Source: Burhinus oedicnemus | Lineage: Eukaryota > Chordata > Aves > Charadriiformes > Burhinidae | NCBI GenBank assembly: GCA_008921705.1 | Contig: VFFE01007644.1 | Location: forward strand, 2,066,871 to 2,130,870 | Direction: 5' to 3' | Length of the DNA stretch: 64,000 nucleotides | Shown: piece after piece, positions 13,201 to 25,100 of the stretch | How positions within the stretch are numbered: the first letter of the stretch is position 1 | Layout of the letters: each line of letters starts with the position of its first letter | Position numbers and translations under genes: made by a program | The notes under the pieces: model-generated | Database searches by the model: none | Told to the model about the DNA's origin: nothing | What the model saw: the letters and a program-made list of their open reading frames with translations, nothing else

Positions 13201-16200
13201 GAGACATTGGCTTAAGCTAGCTCAGTGTATGCCCTAGAGGCTTGTATTTCAAAGTGAGATGGAACAATGCAGTATTTTGCTTGAAACAAAGTAAAATGAA
13301 GCAACTCTTCAGGGTCTTGACTACTCCCAGGCTGCTCTGCTGCAGACTTAGAAAGAGTCTACTACTTTGTGAAATTAAAAACACAAATCACATCTGAAAA
13401 ATCTCAACTTTAACCCAAATCCTGCTGTTGTATTAGAGGAGTGGAGAGAATATAACCCACTCAGGATAAGCTGTGCTCACTTCATCCAGATGTCTGGATT
13501 TCTAAAAGGCTTATGCTATAGCCACTCCCATGGTCCATATGCACGGCGCGCTGATTAATCTTTAGGGTCTTTCACCAAATAAAAATGCAAGAGATCTGGA
13601 TTAAGCTGATCTGCTAGTCTAAGGAGCCGTTCCCCATGCCTGACCAATTGGGTTAATTCCTGAAAAATAATACCTGCCCGACAAAGTGAAAAGAGGGAGA
13701 TGTTATCCCCTTCAGGGAGACATGCTGGGAAACACTGTGTAGTTCATCTGTTTTCATCTTGACTGGCCCAGTGATGGCCAGTTCTGTTATTCCACCTGCT
13801 GCAGAAACCTGTATCTGATGTTTCAGAATTAATAAACAAATGAATAAAACCTGAGAACAAAGAGGAAATAAAGCCCCGAACTAGTTTCCCCCACATCCAT
13901 TTTCAGCACCCTGAGGCAGATTCCTTTCTGATCGCTATCTCAGTGGAAAGTGAACCTGCAAATACCCTTATTTAAGTATTTTCTTCCTAAGGGTTATTTT
14001 TCCTGGTCAATAAGGCATGTTCAATGCCGATCTGTCCCATGACCAAGCTATCTCAGGCAGGATCTTGGCTGTGGCTTGTTTCATGATTTCTGGCAGCTCA
14101 GCTAGGTCAACAATAAATGCTTTGAAAATTCACACCCTTTTCATGCTTGGTCTGCAGGTTCCTGACAGAAGTTCCTGTTTTAATTCTGTTGAATCATGAC
14201 ATTTAATTTTCTGTATGTTTACTGTTCTTTCTATCAAGCAAAAGGCAAATTCTAATACTGCATGCTGATGGAAAGACCTTGCTTGCACTGGTTATCAGTA
14301 GTGGGCTACATTCTCGTTACGTTAATTTTTAAACTCGTGCACAAGGCTACTGTCTTGCCTTGTGTTTTTAGAGATTTCAAAGAATGATTTATTGAGTAGG
14401 GTGCTAATGGAAAGCCAAGGTACGATTCCTCCCTTTTTCCGGAGTTATCTGTAACCTGTACCCATCTCCCTGTAACCATGGGGCTGTTGCACTGATGCAC
14501 TGTTCTGCATCACAGTGGTAATGGCAAAGTTGGTGACGTGCTAAGGCAGTACAGTAATTGTAAAGCAACTTCGGATTAATGGATAGTTTTACCCGCTGAC
14601 TTGCAAACCAGCCTGAATTTTTTAAACTAGAAAGAGTCCGGAGCTTTTCAGGGAAATATTCTGGTGCTATCCCCGTCACTCCTGCATCTCTCATTCCTTT
14701 CTGAAATGCAAATGGAAGTATTTGAATGCATGCTGGCACAAGCAGTGCCACCCAGTGTCAAGACCAGAAATGCCTTGCTTATGTCCCAGCTTGCACTGAG
14801 TAAATGAGCAGCGGTTGCATCCCCAAAGCTGCTGTCTTCTCCGTGGCTGCGGTAATACCACCTACACCAGGACTGCACGTAAATACTAATCTGTATATAA
14901 TCACTGCATTACCTAATTTCATAATAAACCTTTAAGTTTTCAGCCTTTCAGATAAGGTATCTGTCTGTCTACATATCTACGTATGCACTTCTATTACTAG
15001 CACACCATCAGAAGAACTTGGGAAGGAAGTCTGTATGTGGTTCTGGCCCCTGACATTTTAAATTTGGGCCGTTAATCACTAAAACTTTCAAGAATGGGTC
15101 AGCCCCACCTCATTATATTCACCAATTAGTCCTATAAGCTTTTCCATCCAACTTTTACATCGGTTGGTCTAATGTTGCCTTATAACACTTGCTGCGTTTA
15201 AACCATTCTTAAGCCATCATCAATACAGCAACAGTATTGCTCAACTGTAGTAAGCAGAACTATTTCAGAATTTTAACACTGTCAAAAGCCAAGAGCTGCT
15301 TCTAGATATCACGGAAATTTGTACAATAAGCAATGTCCTTCTATCATCATAATTTCTGTCTTCACAGACCGTGAATAATTATTTTGTTAAATATATAGAG
15401 TATTCATCTTCAATAATAAAATATTCAGATTTGTTTTTACTAGTAAGAGGTAACATATTTTTTGTCTGGCTGATTCTACCTCTTAAAATTTATACCAAAG
15501 GAGAGCACTTTTATGATCAGAAAGAGCACACAGTCAGAAAAAAGAAAGACAGAACTTAAAAGGTGATTTTTAAGTTATCCTTACATGCCCAGCAATTATG
15601 CAAGGGATTCTCTTTTGTTTCGCCTTTTCTCAGTAGTCTATTTTGTTACTAGATGTCTTAAGGCACAGTAGCAGGACTCTTGAGTCCTGTGTGCTGGCTT
15701 GTACTTCCTAATAGCAATTTTAAAATTCATCCTTTATCTGTTATAACAATTACTTTATTTTTTGATGAATTTTTCTCTTCCTGCCTTCTCTTAATGCATT
15801 GATGAAGAGATTGAAGGATTCATTTCAGACTGAATCTTTGTCCTGCTACCACACAAAACATTAAAAACTTGAATGAAAAATGAATTTTCTAATGAGAGAT
15901 GATTGTTGTGCCAAAGCCCACTCAAATAATTGCTCAGGATTATACAATGCATTCCCCATATGTCTCAAAAAAGGATAAAATGGACCAAATGGAGAAGCAA
16001 CTTTCTTCCTTATTTTCTATGGATGTTAGTCCTGCTTAGATTTATTGGTCTGTTCCACTTTTCACTGTACCATCACTGCACTGGAATAATAGTCCTAAAA
16101 TGGGATGTTTCCAAAACATCTGCAGCGTGGCACCGGGTGTACAGAAAGCTTTGCCTGCCAGCAGCGAGATGTGTCTGCAAGTGCTGCCTTTCGTATACAG

Positions 16201-16489
16201 TAGTACAAAGGGTACATGAGTAACTGAAAGGGTAAAGCATACTAATACATTGACTTATCAGCATAAGTCTAAACATCATCTTAATATGCACTATCTACCA
16301 AGACAAACATGATCACAAATAACTGTGACTGAAATTTAACTTTAGCATTTCACCAAGAGTCCTTGAAAAAGCTGATGTGACAGTAGAGGAATTTATACTG
16401 CTCAGTATTTTCTGTTGCAGGCTGCCTTGTTTAGAGCATTCAGTTAGGCTATGATAATATATCTTTATAATATAAGCGACTTTCCTTAC
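10277..16489 (-). other. PHACTR3: PHACTR3 intron, about 6.2 kb
   Basis: This intron separates the acidic-linker exon from the RPEL exon. It begins with GTAAGG next to 16490 and ends in CAG next to 10276. An alternating purine-pyrimidine AT stretch sits near 10740-10776. I see no transposon tail, coding exon or RNA gene here. Open frames such as the one near 14404-14751 look fortuitous. Confidence 0.85.
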
Positions 16490-16737
16490 CAGAAATAATG
16501 GAGTCATTCAAAACTTCCTCATCCTGATAAAAAACAGAGTCTTCCTTGAGTTCTGAGTTCATGATCATGTTTTCTTTGTTCTCATCCGACTCTTTAACTG
16601 AGTTCCGCTTATTTTCTGAATCACTGCTGTAACTCAGCGAGTTCTCCTTTTCTTTGTTGCGTTCAATGCTAGATGTTCTGGGTGGACGGACATCCACTCG
16701 TTTTTTTGGAGAGCCTTTGCTTTCTCTTCCATGGAAG
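16490..16737 (-). CDS. PHACTR3: PHACTR3 exon, basic then acidic linker before the RPEL array
   Basis: This 248-base exon encodes 82 full codons plus a split base at each end. It opens with Phe-His-Gly-Arg-Glu-Ser-Lys-Gly-Ser-Pro-Lys-Lys-Arg, a basic stretch shared with mammalian PHACTR3. A Ser- and Glu-rich region follows, and the exon closes with the conserved acidic segment Tyr-Gln-Asp-Glu-Glu-Val-Leu-Asn-Asp-Ser-Ile-Ile-Ser. The acceptor is CACCCACAG and the donor is GTAAGG. The first base joins AG from the previous exon to make Ser. The last G joins GT of the 10276 exon to make Gly. The middle (Asn-Ser-Leu-Ser-Tyr-Ser) differs from the mammalian sequence I recall while both ends match, as expected of a disordered linker. 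Confidence 0.96.
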
Positions 16738-17732
16738 CTGTGGGTGGAAGGTGCACAGCCCAGTTTTTACAAAAGACTGTTTTATTGCCACGGGAAGAAC
16801 TTATCGTTATATGAGAATGAGCAGAATGTCCTTTATGTCCAGAGCTCATAAAGGCCAGGGCAGAGAGTTTAACATGGGACGACACGGGATGGCATTCTCA
16901 AGGCTGTGTTGAGAATGGCTAACGCAGATCTGCTTTCTGATCTCTGTCATAAAAATAAGGTACGGAAGAGTAGTGACTAATGTATTGCTTTGATATATAG
17001 CCACATGCTACACTGTACTGATTAAAAAAAACCACACAGCACGTCCTTCTAATACAAAACATACGTGGCATGAAATATTACCATTCTGATATTTTATGAT
17101 CATGACAAAGGTTTAACGGGGCCTGGAAATAATATTGTATGAATATATTCCCCATGACAATAGCTGTTATGAAATTGAGAAATGTTACCAACTTAACTCC
17201 AAAGCTCTAGGATGGAAAAGGTTATCTCTGTCCTCCTCTAATACACAGGAGGGCTTATAATGAAAACCAGACAAAGTATCCAATGTACTTCCACGCAAGC
17301 ATTTGTATTAAAAATGGATACCGTATATGCTCATGTATAAGCCAAGAGACATATACTGACATAGTGGTATTTCTCACTTGTAGAGTACTGATATTTAGAG
17401 CAGGATTTGCCTTAGCTACTCTAACTTGGTATCGTGTGGGGAGATTTTCTTTTGCAATAGGTCAAGAATTATCGAATTATTCTACCTTTTTGAAAACCTA
17501 CTTCCATGTCACAGTAGCCTTCTTATAAAGGAAGAACATACTTTGAAGTAACTGCCAAATTAAGCACTTTAACCAGGGACGGATGTTCAAAGTAGTGCAA
17601 TCAAGAGGAAGGCAAACCCAAGCTGTAGGAGTAGATAAAATTCTAATAACAGGTTAGGGACATTTACCAAGAAAAATGGTTTGGTGGAATGACTGTCCTC
17701 ATGCACTTATATAGCCAAGAGGCTGTAGGTAC
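16738..17732 (-). other. PHACTR3: PHACTR3 short intron, about 1 kb
   Basis: It is bounded by the donor GTACCT below 17733 and the acceptor CACCCACAG above 16737. I see nothing else recognisable in it. Confidence 0.9.
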
Positions 17733-17907
17733 CTGTCCTGCCGGTGTTTGGTGGCCAGAGCCCTGTGAAGTTCTTCAATGACTCTGCTGGGAGGTAAAGG
17801 CAGGTGGACGGCAGCCAGGTGAGGGGAACCCGTTGGCGTTGTTACCTGTCCTCTGACATGGGGTTCTGAACTTTTCTGGCCAGAGGGGTGGAAGAGGGCA
17901 GCTTGTC
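17733..17907 (-). CDS. PHACTR3: PHACTR3 exon, conserved mid-protein motif (SRVIEELHRALATKHRQD)
   Basis: This 175-base exon has 57 full codons and two split bases at each end. It runs from Gln-Ala-Ala-Leu-Phe to Lys-His-Arg-Gln-Asp. The block Thr-Pro-Thr-Gly-Ser-Pro-His-Leu and the helical block SRVIEELHRALATKHRQD match the mammalian PHACTR3 sequence I remember almost exactly; the latter block is shared across PHACTR paralogs. The acceptor is ATCTCAG and the donor GTACCT. The first two bases (GA) complete a Gly with the G from the 21959 exon, and the terminal AG completes Ser with the 16737 exon. The region between the conserved blocks (His-Pro-Ser-Gly-Gln-Lys) is divergent. Confidence 0.96.
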
Positions 17908-20900
17908 CTGAGATTTGGGAGGAACCAACAATGACATAATTCTTCAGGATGGTGGAAGGAGGAGATTTCATGACTGGGTCATCTATTTCGCTTCCTGCTG
18001 TCAAAACACAAGAGGGTAAGAGGCTGTGCAACACTTTTATTTTTTTGCACACAGAGTCTTCACTGAAATTAATTTGTTGTGTTGAACAGAGGAAAATGGT
18101 GATGTTTTGTTCTTGCTAGGAGGTAAGTGGTTAATCACAGAATCACTGGGGTTGGAAGGGACCTCTGGAGATCATCTAGTCCAACCCCCCTGCCAGAGCA
18201 GGTTCACTGCTGGGTAACTATCTGAATTCAAAAGGCTCGTACTACACAGATCCAGATCTTTGATCTAGAAAAACAGATGCCTCCCCCATTTCCCCTCTTT
18301 CCCACAGTATCAAATTCTCCTTTTTCCCAGCCCACCAATATATTCTTGATTGCCAGTATGTTCCTCCTAACCACCGATGGCTTGTACTGAGGTGGCTTTC
18401 CAATCTAGCACTTTCTCTGCTGGACTCTGGCAGACTGTATTAAAATTTATGCACTGTGGTTCTCAGTCAAGACAGAATGTACCAGTATCATTATCTGCTC
18501 CTCTGTGATCGCTGCACAGCTTAGACCTCTGTCTTTCATAGGCCAGTTGAGGAAATGCCAGAATCATTATAATGTGAGGATAATGTTTGCATAGCAAAAC
18601 TTGTCAAATGAAATTGAAATGAAAGATGTGGTATTGAGCACAAAGAAGAGAAAAGGAGGGTGGGAAAATCTAATCTTTTTTTATCCCCAGATTCAGGCAT
18701 TTTTTATGTCATGTAAGCATTTTATTGGAAAATGGACTTTGATATATAAATTTCCCTAGCACCTGAGTCCAAAACACAGTGGACGTTTCCCTGGTTGTAA
18801 ATTTCATAGTTTCACACTCTTAAGATGCTGATTAGTTTTTCTGTTCTGCAGTTCTCTTTCCCTTTCTGCTTTCCCTCCATCCCAAGCCTCTGGCATATGG
18901 CGTTGTTTACACCAGTAGCTCAGTTTGGGTGTAAAAAGGCAATGCAAGTTTTTCATACAGAAGAGTATTTCTTTTCTCTTATTGCCACCTAGTGTTTTAA
19001 ACAGGAATTTAAACTGATGCAGCTTGTACAGCTGTTGTACAAACTTGTTTTCACGCATCATTTTTACTTTTTTTACTTACTTTTGAGATAAATCCTTCAG
19101 TTCATAGCAGAGAAAAACTTCTGCTCAGGCCAGGAGTATCCTGAAATACCCATGTAAGAAGAACTTGGTTCCTATTAGGAGGGTAACTTACTAGAAGACT
19201 GGAGAGGATGAAAATAGGCTTGCTTATCAGCTTCAGTTACTAAATATTTCCTCTCAGACCCATCATCCTGCATAATGGTTACCAACTACACTGGTACATG
19301 CCTTTTGTTAAGTTCACTGCTGGAAATCTGGTACAGCTCTGGAAGGGTAGCTCTGGAAGCAGAGCTGGGCGTCTGGAGGGCAGAATTTCTGAGGGCAATA
19401 GCGAAGCCCAAGTGGGACTGAGAGCTCCTGTAGCCATAACCAAATCAAACACTGAAAAATTTTTTGAGAGTGGCAACACTAAGCCTGGTCTCATTTTCAC
19501 ATTTGTCCTTCAATGAAGAGAGTTACATCCGTATAACAATCTTCTCCATTATTCCAAGAAAGATCTAACTTACTATTTTCTTAATTTTTGAAAGTAATTT
19601 TTGCACATTTCTCTCCATTGAAACCCAGAACCTTACCAATGGCCAGAGCTTCATTCATCCCTCTGTGCATCCAGGTGACAGGGGTCAAGATAGTCTGAAA
19701 GTTACACTATTTAAAATCTAAAAATGTCTGAAAGCATAAGGGCATTTCTTCAAGCGTCTAGGTGGCCGGTGAGCGATGTCTTGGCAATGAGACGCTTTCC
19801 GACCCTGGAGCTCCTCCTGCACTGGTCAGGATGGTTGCTGTGGCCAGCAGACAGCCAACCTCTGCTAAGCAAAGATGTCTTTTTGGCACTCAGGGGGATT
19901 TTGATTATGTGCTACTGTGGAGATGCACAGAGGACATTTATGATCGATCATTGCCCATTGAATTATGGCCTGAGGGGATGAAAAAAACACCTCTTAAGTC
20001 ACTTTATACCACTGCACAGTGAGAGGGGGTGTCTGTGTTTTCTCACAGGAAGAACCCTGGGTTCAGCTCAGCCCTAAAGCAGGAAGGGAGGAGACTTTGT
20101 TTTATCTTTATACCTGCTTGTTCCTGGAACAGGTCAAGGGCCAGTTCTGTCCTCATTGCAGCTTAGGCCAATATTGAGAGTTGAGAGTTTCCTTAGATCA
20201 CACCTTATTTGTCCTAATGACAGCTGTTCTGTGAGTAATCTTGCAAAGTGATGTCTTGGCACCTTGCCCTGTTCCCCCTCTTTCTGTGATTAATTGGTGT
20301 TTGGCTTACTCCTCACTCCTTTGCTAACAGCATCTCTAACATTGTTAAGGGGGAAAAATGAAACACAAGAGCGCTTTTCAACCTTTTCGTCTTCCTTTTC
20401 TTTCATAATTGCTCTTTGTTTCTCTCTCCCCATACATCTGTATTCCCTTTCACTCATTGACAGTATTTATTTAGTCTTAACTTACCACTGCCTCCACATC
20501 CGCAGAAAAATAAACAGATGTACAATCACTATTGATAAAGGGTCTCTAGTTATTGGAGTCACTGAGAAAGCTAAGTTGTTCTTTGTGGAAAATTTAGATG
20601 AGAATGAGATAACAAAGCTTAAAATACGTTGCACGTTAGAGGAAATACTTTGGTTAAGCAGCCAAATACCTAGACTCAAAAAGCTGTGAAGTGCCTGGTG
20701 GAGCTGTAATCTTGTTGCCCTCTGTGGGTCAGGTTTTCCGAATAGCCTACGTCCCTTGCAGAGCACGGCCTTCTCATCCGTCGGGCAAGGTCGAAGGGGT
20801 GTCTGGTTGTGCCTGTTGCTGTTGCAAGGTGGAAGGGGCAGGCTACAGCCTGGCGTACAGCAGAGAACGTTGAAGCATCTGAACAGCAGCTCCCAAGAAG

Positions 20901-21958
20901 CGTTATGATACCTTTTTGAATCCAGCTCCCACTTAAACACTTACGGCTTTTAAGCATGGGCAAGATATGAATATTTTCCAGGGGAAACAAATACTTGTCA
21001 TTTTCCTCAAAAAGACAGAAAACGCCAATATTTTCGATGAACCACAGCAGTCAGATCACAATGCCCCTCTGATATTTTGCGTCCTGGTGACTTTGAAAAC
21101 CCTGTTCTTTGTGCCAGTAGATGAGTGTGGATGCAAAGCAGGGCTGAGATAATGACTGTCATTTGAAAGTCTAAATATCCAACTGGTCTGACATTTAGAT
21201 GTTGGGACTTGATTCCAATTTGCAATAAGGCCCCTTTAACTGCTTTTACCATATGTAGGGGCCCTAAAATCGGAACAAATTAAAATCATATTCACTGTAA
21301 CACCCTTTCTGCAGTGCCAGAATGTTGGAAAATGTAACAACTTTGGCAACACATTAGAAAATCAGGCCCAGGGGATTGCTCTTGAAACGTTCAATGAAGT
21401 CTGGCATGGAGGACTGCTTTGTAGGAGCCAGGTGTATCACTTACGTGTGTTCTGTGTAACTAGACCAGATTTCACAGCTCTAGTTTAGACCTACCCCAGA
21501 GAGCAAACCCTTCGGACAGAAACCTCTACAGAACCTATTGACTTGAACCTGATTTGGGCTGTTGTACTGTTATCCAGCGGGAGTCTAGGTAATGGAAACG
21601 TTTAGATCTTCTGTGTGCTTTATGACATATCGATATCAGCATCGGATTCAGCAGATGTTTGCAGTTGGTTTGATTTGTTTTACATGTGTTTAGTGCAATA
21701 GACTCGCAACAAACAATCCCCTGAGAGATTCAGGTAAATTTGTGAAGTACAAAGATCAGTGCGTTGTTATCAGGCAACCGGACCACTCAGTTCATGGAAA
21801 TCTTTAGCATTCTGTTCACTCAATATAACTAGCCTGATTCAGAGCAGTTTGTGGCAATAGGCTTAAAAAAGGATGTAAGAAAAAAATTATATACAGTGCT
21901 GTGTAGGCGAACAACACGTAAGGGATGGGAAAGTCTTTACTGACCAGTAACAACTGAC
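17908..21958 (-). other. PHACTR3: PHACTR3 intron, about 4.1 kb, with a CR1 tail
   Basis: The intron begins with GTCAGT and ends in ATCTCAG. It contains a short CR1 3' tail near 18.1-18.2 kb (listed separately). The opposing open frames around 20.3-20.9 kb overlap each other, match no family I know and have no convincing splice borders, so I do not call them. Confidence 0.85.
18134..18206 (-). mobile_element. CR1 LINE 3' tail, minus orientation
   Basis: Read on the minus strand, this has the hallmark CR1 ending: a run of G followed by TTGGACTAGATGATCTC, then AGAGGTCCCTTCCAACCCC, ending in ATTCTGTGATT. Only about 70 bases remain, so it is a heavily 5'-truncated copy with no coding capacity. 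It lies in a PHACTR3 intron in the same orientation as the gene. CR1 is the dominant LINE of birds and other reptiles, and it is one of the main clues to the source organism. Confidence 0.93.
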
Positions 21959-22162
21959 CTGTTACGCTCTTTGTGATTTTGGAGATTGCCTTAGGTGGTG
22001 GAGCTGGGAGCAACGGAGGGCTGGGAAGCTGTGCTGGGTTTCTTTCTGTCTGTTTCTGGGGGGAATCTGTGGTTTCAGATACAAGTAAGGCTTGTGGACT
22101 GTCTTCAGATGCTGGCAGGCTGGCATCTTCTAATTCTTCCGTGGGTGCTGAAGGTTTCTTGG
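21959..22162 (-). CDS. PHACTR3: PHACTR3 exon, proline-rich middle
   Basis: This 204-base exon has 67 full codons. It begins Lys-Lys-Pro-Ser-Ala-Pro-Thr-Glu-Glu and ends with a proline-rich block (Gln-Leu-Pro-Ser-Pro-Pro-Leu-Leu-Pro-Ala-Pro-Pro-Pro-Lys-Ala), then Ile-Ser-Lys-Ile-Thr-Lys-Ser-Val-Thr. The proline block matches mammalian PHACTR3 closely. The N-terminal half is rich in Glu, Ser and Asp and is poorly conserved. The acceptor is CTACTAG and the donor GTCAGT. The leading CC completes an Ala codon with the G of the 27261 exon, and the trailing G begins the Gly finished in the 17907 exon. The proline-rich block could bind SH3 or EVH1-type domains; that is inference. Confidence 0.94.
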
Positions 22163-25100
22163 CTAGTAGGAAGATGAGTAAAATTAATGGAACATGAATT
22201 TAGTAATGATAGGCCAGGGGACAATGCCAGGAACATTCAGAAAAACAGAACACATGGCGCACAGCTAGAAGCACTTCTTTTCCATAGTGAAAATAATTAT
22301 TGTGTGAAATAGCCAACCAGCCAAGGCAGGTAAAGAATAAAATGTAGGAGGATATTGAAGAAATGTTAGTTTTGGTGTTCCTGAGAAAACTGCTGAGCTT
22401 CCCTTACTTCCCTAAAGCTTTTTTCTGTTTTCTTTTTTTTTTTTTAATAAGGAAGACAGCAAAGCAAAGCAACTTTTGAGAACTGCAATGAATTTTCTTA
22501 CAGCATGCAGCTGCAGTGACACAGTTACTGAGTGAGTACTCATCTGTGCTAGGAACACACAGCCAAAGGGCAAAGAGTATCAGACTGGTAATATTACTTG
22601 AAAGCTGACTTTCCGATTGTTTGTTGTACACGTTTATTTTCACAATTTAATTTTTATCTTATTTAATACATGACTTCAACTTGCATCCCAAGTCTTCTCT
22701 TACTGCACCTGGCTCCAGAACTGATGAGTCTTTCCTGAGGTTGAAGTTGATAACCAAGAAAAGCCTGCCATAAAAAAGATTTGCCAGGAGATCTCAGAAA
22801 CTAGTGTGGAAGAGAATGGGTGAAGTACTTAAGAAAAACTTCAGTCACCAAAGCCTTAATTTGAGGTGGTGAAGCAGTGCTCATTTCAGGATTGTCTCCT
22901 GAAAGATGGCAAAAGCACTTAGCTCTTAAAGTTAGTGCAGGCTGAATCACTGAGCAGTTCATCAAATTGACCTGGCTGTGACGAGGGCACAGAGGAATAG
23001 ATCCAGAAAGGCATGAAGCTGAAGCAGGACATAGGGGGAATTTCAGTGATGAAGTCTAAAATTAACATCCTTGAATACTGCTCAGATACCAGCTGGCTCT
23101 AGCAGTGCTTAAACTCACACAGTGCCTCGCTGTTTGACTTTCACACTCTGTTACATGTCCTGATCTCTGCCTTGGCATACGTGGAGACCCACAGAGAGGC
23201 TTGAGCCTGACTCTGATCCAGGACCCCAGCCGCAGCCAGGCTCTCTCCAAGCTGCATTTCCAGCCGCTGCGGGCTCAGTAGTAGCCATGAGGGTTATTTT
23301 TCCGACCCTAGCAGGTGAAGCCAGTCATCCAAATGGAGAGATCAGTGTTTAAGTCTCTCCTCGGCATGAGAGAGGTCCAAACTGCTTGGGCTGGATAAAT
23401 GGCAAATCCCACTCTCTTTAGCATTCTGGATTGTCTAAACAAAGTACTTTTCCCTCCAAACCATTCTAGGGCATCTCCTAAAAACTCACAGCAGTGAGCA
23501 CCCACAGTTGCCACATCACAAATCTCTTCTTGGCTCAGTTTTATGTCTTGTTTGGAATACAAATTCTCTGTATTAATGAACATTCAGCATCCTTGTGTTC
23601 AGAGTGCATGGGGAGGCACCAGAGCGCTTAGGGGTTGGAAACAATAGCATTGGCAAGATAATAGCATTTAATTTGTTGACAAACAGATTAATGAGTATGC
23701 CTAGAAGAGGAGGAATGAGTATTTATCTTTCAAAAAAGACAGGAAACTGGAATAAATATGAATCCTTAGCCAGGTATTCTTGTGAAATTTGGCTTGATAG
23801 GAAAGCTGCAGTATATGATAGTTGCCTGAATTATAGAAGGAAATAATTTTCTTTTAGATATACATCTAGGGAAATGCTTTGTTCCAGACTGACATCACTG
23901 TGTATTTTTCTGTCTGCTGCATAGAAGACAAAATGTGGAATAGAGGAAGAGAAAAATTAAGTCACTAATGGGTTACATTACAGAAAGATCAAGAGCTCCA
24001 GTAGGTGTTAGTAGCTTGGTAGGGAAATTAGTCAGATTTCAGGGCATTCCCCTAAATGGAGCGATAGTTTCTTCTGGCAGTAACTTCACTGAAACCAGAA
24101 AACCTCCCCATGACATGCAGTGCTGTTTGGCAGAGATGCAGAGTAGCAGCCAGAGTGGGACCTTTCCTATAAAGAAGGTGGATCCGAAACACACTCGTCC
24201 TCAGTCAAACAGATCTTTTTGTTTCTGAATCCCATCCTGTTCAGAGTGGTATCACAAAAACAAACTGGCATTGTGTGCTGTTGTCTAAAGAATGTCCATT
24301 TTACATTCCCCGCAAAAAACGGTTTGCTTGTGGTTTTTTCTGTGCTTGTTTCTGGTAACGACAGCACGTTTGACTTGGTCTGAAGGCAGACCTGAGTCTT
24401 GAGTACACAAACCTATTAACAGATTTCATGCTGCAGAATGAATATTATCCTGCTGAAGATATTCCAAGTGTTCAGCACTAGACTCCTTGCCAGAGTAGCT
24501 AATTATTCATGGAGTGCCACTTGTCAAAATGCCATCTCGCTACTAGGTAGAAATCCACCCTTTGGGACTGCCCCCAAGCCAGTTGGCTAGGTTAGGTGGG
24601 AAAAACTGCCCTCTTTCTGCCTAGGCTGTTGTTTTGCTGTGTGTTAACCAAACATGAAGTCTACAAGTATTTCCTTTTGTTTCCTCCTCTTCCCCTCCCT
24701 GGCCTTCATCCCGCATCCTCAAGATGAAATATGACATATTGGGTATAAAGCAAATATGTTCATTTTGTTTCTAGCTGGTCAAATATTCATACAAATTTGT
24801 GGAAAGACACCTACTGCACTGGGCCTGGATTAAGCCCAAGGACAAACATTAGATTAAACTCAACATTATAATAAACTTAGCAATACACACTGACAATTTT
24901 GAAGGGCTTTCTCACCCAATGAATTCATTAAGGCAGACTCACTAGAGACAGGAATGCTAAAATGTACAGATGGGGATAAATTAGCACAGAAAGACTAGAT
25001 CGGCAATAATTATTTTAAAAGCCAGAGGCCACTGATGAAGGAGAAGGTAATCCCACTGTTATTTTTTGGAACCTGGAAAAATTGCACCTCAAAAAAAGGA

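Noticed and set aside
20294..20940. Open frames of 131 (plus) and 152 (minus) codons
   Set aside because: They overlap on opposite strands within a PHACTR3 intron, resemble nothing known and are not bordered by splice sites in a compatible phase.
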